A stretch of DNA of 9,200 nucleotides from Rhodospirillales bacterium (lineage in GTDB: Bacteria; Pseudomonadota; Alphaproteobacteria; CACIAM-22H2). Under the pieces are notes generated by a model, which was given only the letters and a program-made list of their open reading frames with translations, searched no databases and was not told the origin of the DNA. Below are positions 1-6,627 of the stretch, piece after piece; positions within the stretch are counted from its first letter, which is position 1; each line of letters begins with the position of its first letter. Both the position numbers and the translations under genes were made by a program. The stretch spans positions 1-9,200 of the forward strand of contig JACQAF010000242.1 of the NCBI GenBank assembly GCA_016195145.1, given 5' to 3'.

Positions 1-1103
1 GACGATGGAAAGCGATCGTCGCGCCGCATCGAGAAGACATCGGGAAAACTGTCGAGGCCGGTGCCAAGGATCGGGCGCTCGCGGATGGCCTCGACGGTGA
101 GGGCGTAAACTTCCGCCCGCCCCGACGTCCCGCGTTCGGTGCTGGCGAAGCGGGCGAGGGTCCGCTCGCCGCTGTAGGAAATCAGGACGATGGCGACGAG
201 CGCTAGGGCGATCCCGCTCATTGAGAACCGGCTTGTCGATCGCCGGTTACGGGAAAATCCCCGCGCCCCGACCAGGACAACGCCGGCGAAAAGCGTGCTG
301 GCCAAACCGCCCCGCGATTGGGTGAGCAACAGGGCGGTAGCAATTACCAGAAAGGCGGCGACGAGGATAAATGTCGACAGCCGGACGTGATCGACAAAAT
401 GCAGCAGCGCGGATCGGCTGCTGAGGCCCTGGGGGGCGCTGATTTCAAGGTCGCGCAGGATAAGGGCAAGCACGGCGACGAGGCCGAGCCCGGCATAGGT
501 GGCGTAACTGTTGCGATTGACGAAGGTGCTGGTCAACGCGTCCCAGTACGCCCATTTCCGGTACCAGAGAATGGTCTGGAAATCGCCGAGATATATAATC
601 AGCCCATAAATGGCGTATCCGGTGCCGGCCAGCGCCAGCGCCCACAATATCTGCCGGGCACGCACGGGATCATGCGCGTAATGCAGGGCGAGCCAGAAAA
701 TCCCGCCATAGGCGAAGAGGCGCATGACGGCGGCCTGTGCGGCCTCGGGCGCCAGTGCGATCGCACCGGGAACGGGGACGCCGAGGGCTAGGGCGGCTTG
801 CGTATAAAGCGGGTGATGCCAGGCGGCGGGCGTCCACGCGGCGGCTTGAATGAGGAACCAGACCATTGCCATGCCGTACAAAACCGCCGGGATGGCGATC
901 CGGCGGATCGGGACGCGCACCAACCCCGGGGCGCGTAGGGCGGCAACGGCCCACAGAACCAGCAGCACGCCAACCGACAGAGCCAGGAGGCTCCACGGCA
1001 ACGGCCGGTTGGCGCCGAACGGCAGGGGCGCCAGCGCCACAACAGCCAACAGGCCCCAGAACACGGCTCGTGCCAGCCTGCCCTCCTCGTCGATTCGCTC
1101 CAT
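1..1103 (-). CDS. O-antigen ligase/polymerase family membrane protein (Wzy_C type), C-terminus cut by window edge
   Basis: I read 367 codons from ATG at 1103 to the left edge with no stop. The protein is polytopic: hydrophobic helices lie near residues 14-30, 37-55, 69-90, 130-142, 151-172, 200-217, 243-262 and 296-311. Family signatures seen are PFGANRP near residue 28, STFVNRNSYATY at 192-203, TQSRGG at 261-266, and GRAEVYALTVEAIRERPILG at 328-347. These match the O-antigen ligase/Wzy polymerase superfamily (Wzy_C), which joins or polymerises undecaprenyl-diphosphate-linked glycans on the periplasmic side of the inner membrane. Ligase and polymerase cannot be told apart from sequence alone. 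The start ATG has no good Shine-Dalgarno, but a TATAAT box sits just upstream, which may make the mRNA leaderless. The gene is divergent from the GT-C gene at 1301. Family call is firm; exact substrate is unknown. Confidence 0.85.
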   Translation of the reverse strand, partial: MERIDEEGRLARAVFWGLLAVVALAPLPFGANRPLPWSLLALSVGVLLVLWAVAALRAPGLVRVPIRRIAIPAVLYGMAMVWFLIQAAAWTPAAWHHPLYTQAALALGVPVPGAIALAPEAAQAAVMRLFAYGGIFWLALHYAHDPVRARQILWALALAGTGYAIYGLIIYLGDFQTILWYRKWAYWDALTSTFVNRNSYATYAGLGLVAVLALILRDLEISAPQGLSSRSALLHFVDHVRLSTFILVAAFLVIATALLLTQSRGGLASTLFAGVVLVGARGFSRNRRSTSRFSMSGIALALVAIVLISYSGERTLARFASTERGTSGRAEVYALTVEAIRERPILGTGLDSFPDVFSMRRDDRFPS

Positions 1104-1109
1104 CCGGCC

Positions 1110-1115
1110 ATTATA
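1110..1115 (-). promoter_or_regulatory. candidate -10 box (TATAAT) for the O-antigen ligase gene, leaderless spacing
   Basis: A perfect TATAAT reads on the minus strand. Six bases separate it from the A of the ATG at 1103, so initiation at the usual distance would start the transcript on the start codon itself. No good TTGACA-like -35 is seen at 16-18 bp; the nearest resemblance is TTGGGG about 20 bp upstream. The gene also lacks a Shine-Dalgarno, which fits a leaderless message. This is an inference from spacing only. Confidence 0.4.
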
Positions 1116-1226
1116 GAATAACCGCGGAGACGTTGCCCCAATGCCGATGGCCGGCCGCCCCCGGTGTCGACCGGTCGCCATAAACGAAGCTGGACGCCGA
1201 TGCGGTAGGGCCGTAAGACCGTTAAC

Positions 1227-1255
1227 GAATAAACAGCTGTCTCGGCCGTTTATTC
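1227..1255. promoter_or_regulatory. perfect 8-bp inverted repeat, operator-like
   Basis: GAATAAAC at 1227-1234 is matched by its exact reverse complement GTTTATTC at 1248-1255, with 13 bp between. A further ATAAAC lies at 1180-1185. The element is AT-rich inside an otherwise GC-rich divergent spacer, and it sits about 45 bp before the ATG of the plus-strand GT-C gene. It could be an operator for a dimeric regulator, but no regulator gene is in the window and I cannot name a binding protein. Confidence 0.35.
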
Positions 1256-1257
1256 CG

Positions 1258-1274
1258 GGCCGGCTCGACCGGCC
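1258..1274 (+). repeat. GC hairpin in the probable 5' leader of the GT-C gene
   Basis: GGCCGG at 1258-1263 pairs with CCGGCC at 1269-1274 around a 5-base loop. It lies 26 bp before the ATG at 1301 and upstream of the AGGA ribosome-binding site. No T-run follows, so it is not a standard terminator. In DNA this rich in G and C such a hairpin may be chance. A smaller hairpin, CCGGT/ACCGG, is at 1161-1174. Confidence 0.3.
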
Positions 1275-1300
1275 GCCCGACCAGTTAGGACGGAACCCCG

Positions 1301-2917
1301 ATGCCCCAGATCAACCCGCCGGCCGGTCGCCGGTCCGGCCGACCTAGCGGCGATACGATGGCCGCGGCGATCGGCCTGCTGGCCCTGGCCGCCGCCGCCG
1401 CGCTGCTGGCGCTGGCCTTTCGGCCGGAAAGCCATGTCTTCGGCACGCCGCTCACCGAGGATGGATTTTATGCTTTGAGCGTGGCGCGCAATATCGCCGC
1501 GAGCCGGGGAATCACGATCGACGGCGCAACCCTGACCAACGGATTTCAGCCGCTCTTCACGTTTATCGAGGCGGCGGCTTTCCGGCTTGCCGGCGGCGAC
1601 AGCGCGCTCGGCCTGCGTTTTATTCTGGCCATCGCCTGGGCGATTCACATTGCCGGGGCGCTTGCCGTCGGCCTGGTGGCGCGCGATGCGGCGCCGGAAG
1701 CGGCGCGTCCGGGCAGTGAGCGGCATCTGCGCTTCGCGCTCGGCGCGTTGCTTTATCTGGTGGCGGTCAAAAACTTCAACGAATTCTATTCCGGCCTCGA
1801 GACCGGCTGCGCGATGATGTTCTACGCGTTCGCCTGGCGGGCCTATCAGCACGGCTGGACCGAAAAGCTGCCGACATTGCTGGGCTTCGGCGTTCTGCTC
1901 GGCCTTGCCGTCCTTGCCCGGATCGACGCGGCCGTGCTGGTCGTCATTCTCGCGGCCAACGAATTGCGCCGCGGCGGGGGCTTTTTTTCGCCGCTGGCAA
2001 TCGGCCGGGCGGCGGCGCTGGGCGGGACCGCGCTCGTCGTATCCGGCCCGTGGTGGGCCTATAACTATTTCTGGTTCGGCGCGCTGATGCCGACCAGCGG
2101 CGCCGCGCAGCAGGCTTTTGGGTTGGAGATGGACCGGCTGGCGGAGGCGGCATGGGCGCTACGCATGATGGCGATGCCATGGATTTTCGCCGGTGCGTAT
2201 GAATCGTGGGCGACGGATGCCTTGCGTTCGGCGGCCCTGGTCGCCGCGGCGGCCGCCTGGTGGCGATGGCGGAAAACTCGCCGCGCGCCGCCGGCTGGCG
2301 AGATCGCGCCCGCGATCGATCGCCGGACCCGCGAATTCGCGCTGTGCCTGATCGCCGCTATGGCGATCCTGGTGGTTTATTACACGCTGTTCTTCTTCGC
2401 GACCTGGTTCTATATCCGATATTTCATGCCGCTGACCCTGCTGGCATTCGTCGCCGTACCGGTCTGGTGGGCGCGTATGATCGCCGCCGGTCGCGGGCCG
2501 GCCTTTCTGCATCTGGGCGTTGCCGGCGCGCTTACGGTTTACGGAGCCGGGCTCGCGGTCCTGGCGCAGGGCGATCGCGGCATCTTCGGCAAGGCGGCGC
2601 ATCACGATCAGGTCGCGCTGGTGCAGCGATATGTGCCGCCCGGCGATCCGGTCGCCGCCGGTCAGTCGGGCACGCTCGGCTTTTTCCGCGATCGCGTGGT
2701 CAATGTCGATGGCAAGGTGAACCCGGCGGCCCTCGCCTGGCGCGGCAATATGACGGCCTATCTCGAATCGCGGGGGATAGGCTGGTTCGTCGATACGGAC
2801 TGGTACGTCGCGCTCAATCTCGGGCCCGATCCGGCAAGCCGGGGGTGGCGGCCGGCCGGCGAAAATGGCGATTTTCGTCTTTACCGGTTTGCGGGCGCGG
2901 CGACGCCGAAACCGTAG
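1301..2917 (+). CDS. polytopic GT-C-type glycosyltransferase (ArnT/GT39-like fold)
   Basis: The 538-residue protein has a short basic N-terminus, a first membrane segment at about residues 20-40, then the acidic pair ED at 53-54 in the motif LTEDGFYALSVARNIA. An acidic pair in the first periplasmic loop is the usual catalytic signature of GT-C enzymes. It is followed by GITIDGATLTNGFQPLF (about 70-86), many further membrane helices, a conserved-looking GPWWAYNYFWFG stretch (about 250) and a soluble C-terminal part with VVNVDGKVN near 465. Such enzymes transfer a sugar from a polyprenyl-phosphate donor on the periplasmic face. The start at 1301 is backed by AGGA at 1287-1290, though Met20 is an alternative. 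The last 37 bp overlap the 3' end of the minus-strand GT-C gene. Donor and acceptor are not known; the family assignment is by motif and topology. Confidence 0.8.
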   Translation: MPQINPPAGRRSGRPSGDTMAAAIGLLALAAAAALLALAFRPESHVFGTPLTEDGFYALSVARNIAASRGITIDGATLTNGFQPLFTFIEAAAFRLAGGDSALGLRFILAIAWAIHIAGALAVGLVARDAAPEAARPGSERHLRFALGALLYLVAVKNFNEFYSGLETGCAMMFYAFAWRAYQHGWTEKLPTLLGFGVLLGLAVLARIDAAVLVVILAANELRRGGGFFSPLAIGRAAALGGTALVVSGPWWAYNYFWFGALMPTSGAAQQAFGLEMDRLAEAAWALRMMAMPWIFAGAYESWATDALRSAALVAAAAAWWRWRKTRRAPPAGEIAPAIDRRTREFALCLIAAMAILVVYYTLFFFATWFYIRYFMPLTLLAFVAVPVWWARMIAAGRGPAFLHLGVAGALTVYGAGLAVLAQGDRGIFGKAAHHDQVALVQRYVPPGDPVAAGQSGTLGFFRDRVVNVDGKVNPAALAWRGNMTAYLESRGIGWFVDTDWYVALNLGPDPASRGWRPAGENGDFRLYRFAGAATPKP

Positions 2918-4542
2918 ATGAAGACGCCGCTTCCATCGGGGGCAAGCCAGGATGCCATCGGGTTTCCATATTCCTTGACGGCCTCTCCGCGCCACAGGAT
3001 ATAACCGCCCTCTTGCTGCGCGCGGGTCAACGCTGCCGCAGGCGTGTAATCGAAGGGCGAGCCGAGCGAAATCAGCCGCAAATCGAAGCGCGGACGTTTC
3101 CCGCCATGATCGCCGGCGAGTATAAAATAACGACGGCGATTCCCGCGTTCCTGGTAGAGATGCTCTTCGGACAGCGCGCGGAAATGCCGTAGCAGGAAGG
3201 CGCAAAGCGGCCAGACCGCTGGCAAGCTTTCGCCGCCACGCGTCGGACCCGGCCACTTCGTCCCACAGATCGTCGCCGGACTGGCGCGTCGGCAGCGGCA
3301 TGGCGAAGTGCGGCTGCAGATAAACGATCGATCCGGAAGGAAGATTGGTCTCGATCCATTCCACGGCGCGGTCGTTGGCCCAGGATGCGCGTTCTGTAGC
3401 GATGGCTTCGATCGTGCGGGCAACGGGCAAGGCCAGAACGGCGATCGAAATAACGATTGCGAGGATGGCGCCGTGTTTCGATACATGGCGGACGATCCCG
3501 TCGAGGGCCAGCGGGGCCACGGCGATCGACGCAACAATGAGGGTGCCCTGGTGGCGCAGCCCATATTTGGTGCCGTATAGCGCGCTGACCAGGAGAACGG
3601 CGAGGTATCCCAGAAGCGCCAGGATTTTACGGAGATCGTCGCCGGCGCGGATCAATAAACCGACGGCAAGCAGAACGCATAACGGGCCCAAGCCTTCTTG
3701 CCAGGCGATGGCGCTGACCGTTTCCCAATCGAAGCTCGTCGTCGCATGAAGCACGCGCACAGTGGCGATCACGCGCAGATTGCCAAGCAGATGCGACAGA
3801 TACCAGGGCGCAGCGACCATGAACGAGATCGTTGCCGCCCCGATGAGCCTAGCGAGCGGCCTTGCCAGACCTTCGGCAGGGCGGCGCCACCAGAATTCCC
3901 ACAGGATCAGCGGGAATATCGTCGCATGTCGATGCGGGAAGAAACCGCGAGGCCGAAGCAAATCCCGGCGCCGATCGAACGAAGCCGTCCGTCCGCCAGG
4001 CCGGCAAATCCGATCGCCATCAGCGCCAACGACCAGGCAAGCGCATAAGGGCGGCTTTGCACCGATAGCGACACGACAATGGGCAGCGCCGCCATCAATC
4101 CCCCGGCCACCAACAGCCCGGCAAAGCCGGCCCGCTTGTGGCCGAGGCGGGCGGCGGCGAATACGCCGCCGAGCGATACGAGCATGACTGCGACGACGAC
4201 CCAGAAATGCAAGTCCGACATGTCGCGATAGATCGCAAACAGGCCGGAATCGAACGCGCCCAGAAGTTTGAGACTGCCGGGCAAGCCAGCGACGAAGGCG
4301 CTCGGCGCAAGAACGTGGCCTGCGGCGGCGACTCCCCCATAGACAAAGGAGAACCAGGTCAGCAACCCGGCCGGCGCAAACTTGTATCCGGGCGTGATGC
4401 CTTCGAGGACCAATAATCCGTCGGACAAATAGCCGAGCTCATCGCCGCCCGGAAACGCATATGATGGCGCCATCATAAGAATGCGCAGAACAAGCGCGAC
4501 GAGTATTAAAGCCAGAACCGCAACTCCGAATGCTGGGCGCAT
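2881..4542 (-). pseudogene. second GT-C-type glycosyltransferase, interrupted by two apparent frameshifts
   Basis: Three minus-strand reading stretches join into one plausible protein of about 553 residues. The first, from ATG at 4542, has an N-terminal membrane helix, then the acidic pair DE at residues 34-35 in GGDELGYLSDG, then further helices. It reads into a TGA at 3909-3907. The second stretch is in another frame, from about 3927 to about 3180, with clear helices (ISFMVAAPWYLSHLLG; GYLAVLLVSALYGTKYG) and a soluble part (AVEWIETNLPSGSIVYLQPH). The third returns to the first frame, from about 3175 to TAA at 2883-2881, and includes SEEHLYQERGNRRRYFIL and a tail ending FIYGFGVAAPANR. The family would be GT39/ArnT-like and periplasmic. 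The start has GAGAG 7-11 bases upstream. It follows the UPF0104 gene by 104 bp and is probably co-transcribed. It may be a young pseudogene or an intact gene with sequence errors. Confidence 0.75.
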
Positions 4543-4646
4543 CGCTACTCTCGCATGAAGCTATAAATTCGGCACGAGCGGCGAATTGCCATTACAAGGC
4601 TTGCGTGGGAGCGGGCGCTGCGGCCGATGCGGGAAAGTTTGAGCAT

Positions 4647-5657
4647 TTATTGGGAGGGGATCCGGCGTTTTCCGAATTCCCACATGAACAATCCCGCGCC
4701 GGTCACGGTCAGACCGCCGAGCAGGAAGATTTGGGCGCATGTGGCGGCGATGATTGCATGTGCGGGCCCGATTCCGAATTCGCCGAGGACGATCACATAT
4801 GCCAGCTGATAGGTTCCGACATAGCCGGGAGCGGTCGGGATCAGCGTGCTGAGATTCGCGCCGGCCAGCACGGCCAGCAGCGGTCCCGGATCGAGGGCGA
4901 TGCCGACGGCCCGTAATATGGCGTATAGGGCGGCGGCTTCGAACAGCCACGCGGCGCTCGACTGGACAAAAACCATCCCGAGACGGGATGGGCTGTTCAA
5001 GCGGAGCGGGGCGTTGAAATTCACCAGCATCCGCGCGGCCCGGCCCCACAAAACGGCCATGCGCGGCGAGGCGACAGCGGCGCGACGCGCCATATAGCCG
5101 GTCAGCACCGGTATGGCCCCGCGGCTGAAGAGAATCAGCGCGCCAACGATCGTCACCAGCAAGACGGTTGCGAGAAGCGACAGGCGGATAAGGACGGCGC
5201 GCGCGTCGGGGGCGGACGACAAGACGGTCAGCAGCAGGCCCAGATAGAGCAAAAGAAGAATCAGGCAGAGATCGAATAACCGTTCGACGACGATCGCACC
5301 CAGCGCCACGCTGCCTGGAATGTGGAAGCGACGTTTCACCAGATCGGCCCGGAAGACTTCGCCGAGCCGGGCCGGCAGGAGGTTGTTGACCGAATAGCCG
5401 ACGATCAGGCTGATCGCCGCCGCGGCGCGAGAAAAAGCTCCTTGCATGGACAGCAGACGGTGCCAACGCAGGATACGCACCGAAATATTGCCGGCGTAAA
5501 ACAGCATGCCGATAACGATCCAGAACGGATCGATCGTACGCAAGATTTGGCGCAGTTCGCCAAGCGACGTATCGCGTAGCGCAAGCCAGAGAAACAAAAT
5601 ACCGACAGCAAAGCCCGCGCACCCGATCGCAATCGTCTTCAGCCGACGGATTGTCAT
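4647..5657 (-). CDS. UPF0104 / LPG-synthase-TM family integral membrane protein, possible lipid-linked sugar flippase
   Basis: The 336-residue protein starts with a membrane helix (about 8-27) and contains the family signature GYSVNNLLPARLGEVFRADL (about 87-106), then VERLFDL at 124-130, and near the C-terminus a LSTLIPTAPGYVGTYQ block. These mark the transmembrane region of lysylphosphatidylglycerol synthase (PF03706, UPF0104; the archaeal relative is AglD). There is no C-terminal lysyl-transfer domain, so it is not MprF. Stand-alone members often sit in polysaccharide clusters and have been proposed to move lipid-linked intermediates, which is not proved in general. It lies 19 bp downstream of the GT2 gene, so the two are very likely one operon, with the GT-C gene next. 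The ribosome-binding site is weak. The family is firm; the flippase role is inference from neighbours. Confidence 0.85.
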   Translation of the reverse strand: MTIRRLKTIAIGCAGFAVGILFLWLALRDTSLGELRQILRTIDPFWIVIGMLFYAGNISVRILRWHRLLSMQGAFSRAAAAISLIVGYSVNNLLPARLGEVFRADLVKRRFHIPGSVALGAIVVERLFDLCLILLLLYLGLLLTVLSSAPDARAVLIRLSLLATVLLVTIVGALILFSRGAIPVLTGYMARRAAVASPRMAVLWGRAARMLVNFNAPLRLNSPSRLGMVFVQSSAAWLFEAAALYAILRAVGIALDPGPLLAVLAGANLSTLIPTAPGYVGTYQLAYVIVLGEFGIGPAHAIIAATCAQIFLLGGLTVTGAGLFMWEFGKRRIPSQ

Positions 5658-5676
5658 GGGCTTTATTGAGGCGCCG

Positions 5677-6516
5677 TCAATCGAACCGGTACTTCAAAAT
5701 GTACCATAGCGCCTTTATACCGTCTTTCCAGTTGATCTTTTTGCCCTCGTCATAGGTCCGACCATAATAGGAAATGCCCATTTCGTATATCCGCCACTTC
5801 TTGGCGCGGGCGATTCGGGCGGACAGCTCGATCTCGATGCCGAAATCGGTCGAACCGAGACGTTCGCCGTCAAGCACCCGGCGGCGGAACATTTTGTAGC
5901 AGACCTCGACATCGGTAAAAATTTGATTGTAGAGAATATTGAACAGGTACGAGATCAGCTTATTGGCGATATAGTGATGGAAATAGAGAACCCGGTGCGG
6001 CCGTCCGTAGAAACGCGAGCCGTAGACGACATCGGCATGATCGTTGACGATCAGCGCCAGCATTGTCGTCCAGTCGCCGGGATCGTATTCGAGATCGGCA
6101 TCCTGAATTATCACGATGTCGCCGGTCGCGGCGGCGAAGCCGGTTCTCAGCGCCTGCCCCTTGCCGCCGTTCTTGGCGTGCAGGAGCGGCTTGATGGTCG
6201 TCGGCCCGACGGGCGCTTCGCCATCGACCATGGCCGCCGGCGGCGTCCCCGCTGTGGACGGGGCGAGGATAAAAACCGGCGGCGCCCCGGCCGGGTTCCG
6301 GACGGCGCCGATACGGTTGACGGCGCCGGGGAAACTGGCGGTCAGCCATTCGCGCGTGCCGTCGCGCGAGCCGTCATCGACGACAATAATTTCCTTGGTC
6401 ACCCCCGGAAGGACGGCTATCACCTGGCTGAGAATAAGCGGCAGCGTTTCGGCTTCGTTATAAACCGGGATAACAACCGATAAAACGAGATCCGTGGCCG
6501 ACTTTTGAAGCTTCAT
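5677..6516 (-). CDS. family 2 glycosyltransferase, DPM1-like (polyprenyl-phosphate sugar synthase)
   Basis: The 279-residue protein has a GT-A fold with all main GT2 motifs: VVIPVYNE (14-21), VVDDGSRDGT (45-54), NGGKGQALRTGF (116-127), QDADLEYDP (138-146) with the metal-binding DAD, and VVYGSRF (163-169). The tail with GKKINWKDGIKALWYILKYR is typical of dolichyl-phosphate-mannose-synthase-like bacterial enzymes. There is no C-terminal membrane domain, so it should work at the cytoplasmic membrane face, moving a sugar from a nucleotide donor to a polyprenyl phosphate. Between residues about 65 and 110 it carries a Pro/Ala/Gly-rich stretch that makes this interval roughly 35-40 residues longer than I expect for the family. 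It is the first gene of the probable GT2/UPF0104/GT-C operon. The Shine-Dalgarno before the ATG is poor. Confidence 0.9.
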   Translation of the reverse strand: MKLQKSATDLVLSVVIPVYNEAETLPLILSQVIAVLPGVTKEIIVVDDGSRDGTREWLTASFPGAVNRIGAVRNPAGAPPVFILAPSTAGTPPAAMVDGEAPVGPTTIKPLLHAKNGGKGQALRTGFAAATGDIVIIQDADLEYDPGDWTTMLALIVNDHADVVYGSRFYGRPHRVLYFHHYIANKLISYLFNILYNQIFTDVEVCYKMFRRRVLDGERLGSTDFGIEIELSARIARAKKWRIYEMGISYYGRTYDEGKKINWKDGIKALWYILKYRFD

Positions 6517-6536
6517 CGTCTGAACCCATTGTTAAG

Positions 6537-6560
6537 TTAAAACCGGCGACATGCCGGAAA
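6537..6560 (-). terminator. candidate Rho-independent terminator downstream of the wcaJ-like gene
   Basis: On the minus strand CCGGC (6557-6553) and GCCGG (6547-6543) form a short all-GC stem with a 5-base loop, followed by four T (6542-6539) and then AACTTAAC. It lies about 70 bp after the TAA of the wcaJ-like gene and about 20 bp before the ATG of the GT2 gene. The stem is only 5 bp and the T-run is short, so termination may be partial. Confidence 0.35.
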
Positions 6561-6627
6561 GCCGCCGGAAACGGGGTCTGGCCCGCAGGGAAAGGCTGGA
6601 GAGCGCGGGTTCAGTTCAACCGTAACC

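Noticed and set aside
2159..3160. Downstream half of the long minus-strand frame that ends at 2159
   Set aside because: Only its upstream part (about 3927 to 3180) reads as real GT-C protein. After that it is charged, low-quality sequence antisense to the plus-strand GT-C gene, so the real protein leaves this frame near 3180.
2206..3192. 328-codon open frame on the plus strand within and past the GT-C gene
   Set aside because: It is very rich in Arg and Gly, shows no helices or motifs, and overlaps well-supported reading frames on both strands.
3907..3936. Programmed -1 ribosomal frameshift at the first break of the second GT-C gene
   Set aside because: There is no X-XXY-YYZ slippery heptamer near the break and no clear downstream stem-loop; a base loss or sequence error is simpler.
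4545..4646. 33-residue open frame that fills the gap between the UPF0104 stop and the GT-C start (TAA next to ATG)
   Set aside because: No Shine-Dalgarno, no recognisable feature and an Arg/Ser-rich composition. The tight fit is striking but likely chance in 104 bp.
4561..5622. 353-codon open frame on the minus strand overlapping the UPF0104 gene in another frame
   Set aside because: It is Arg/Pro-rich and low in family features, while the other frame gives a clear UPF0104 protein with signature motifs.
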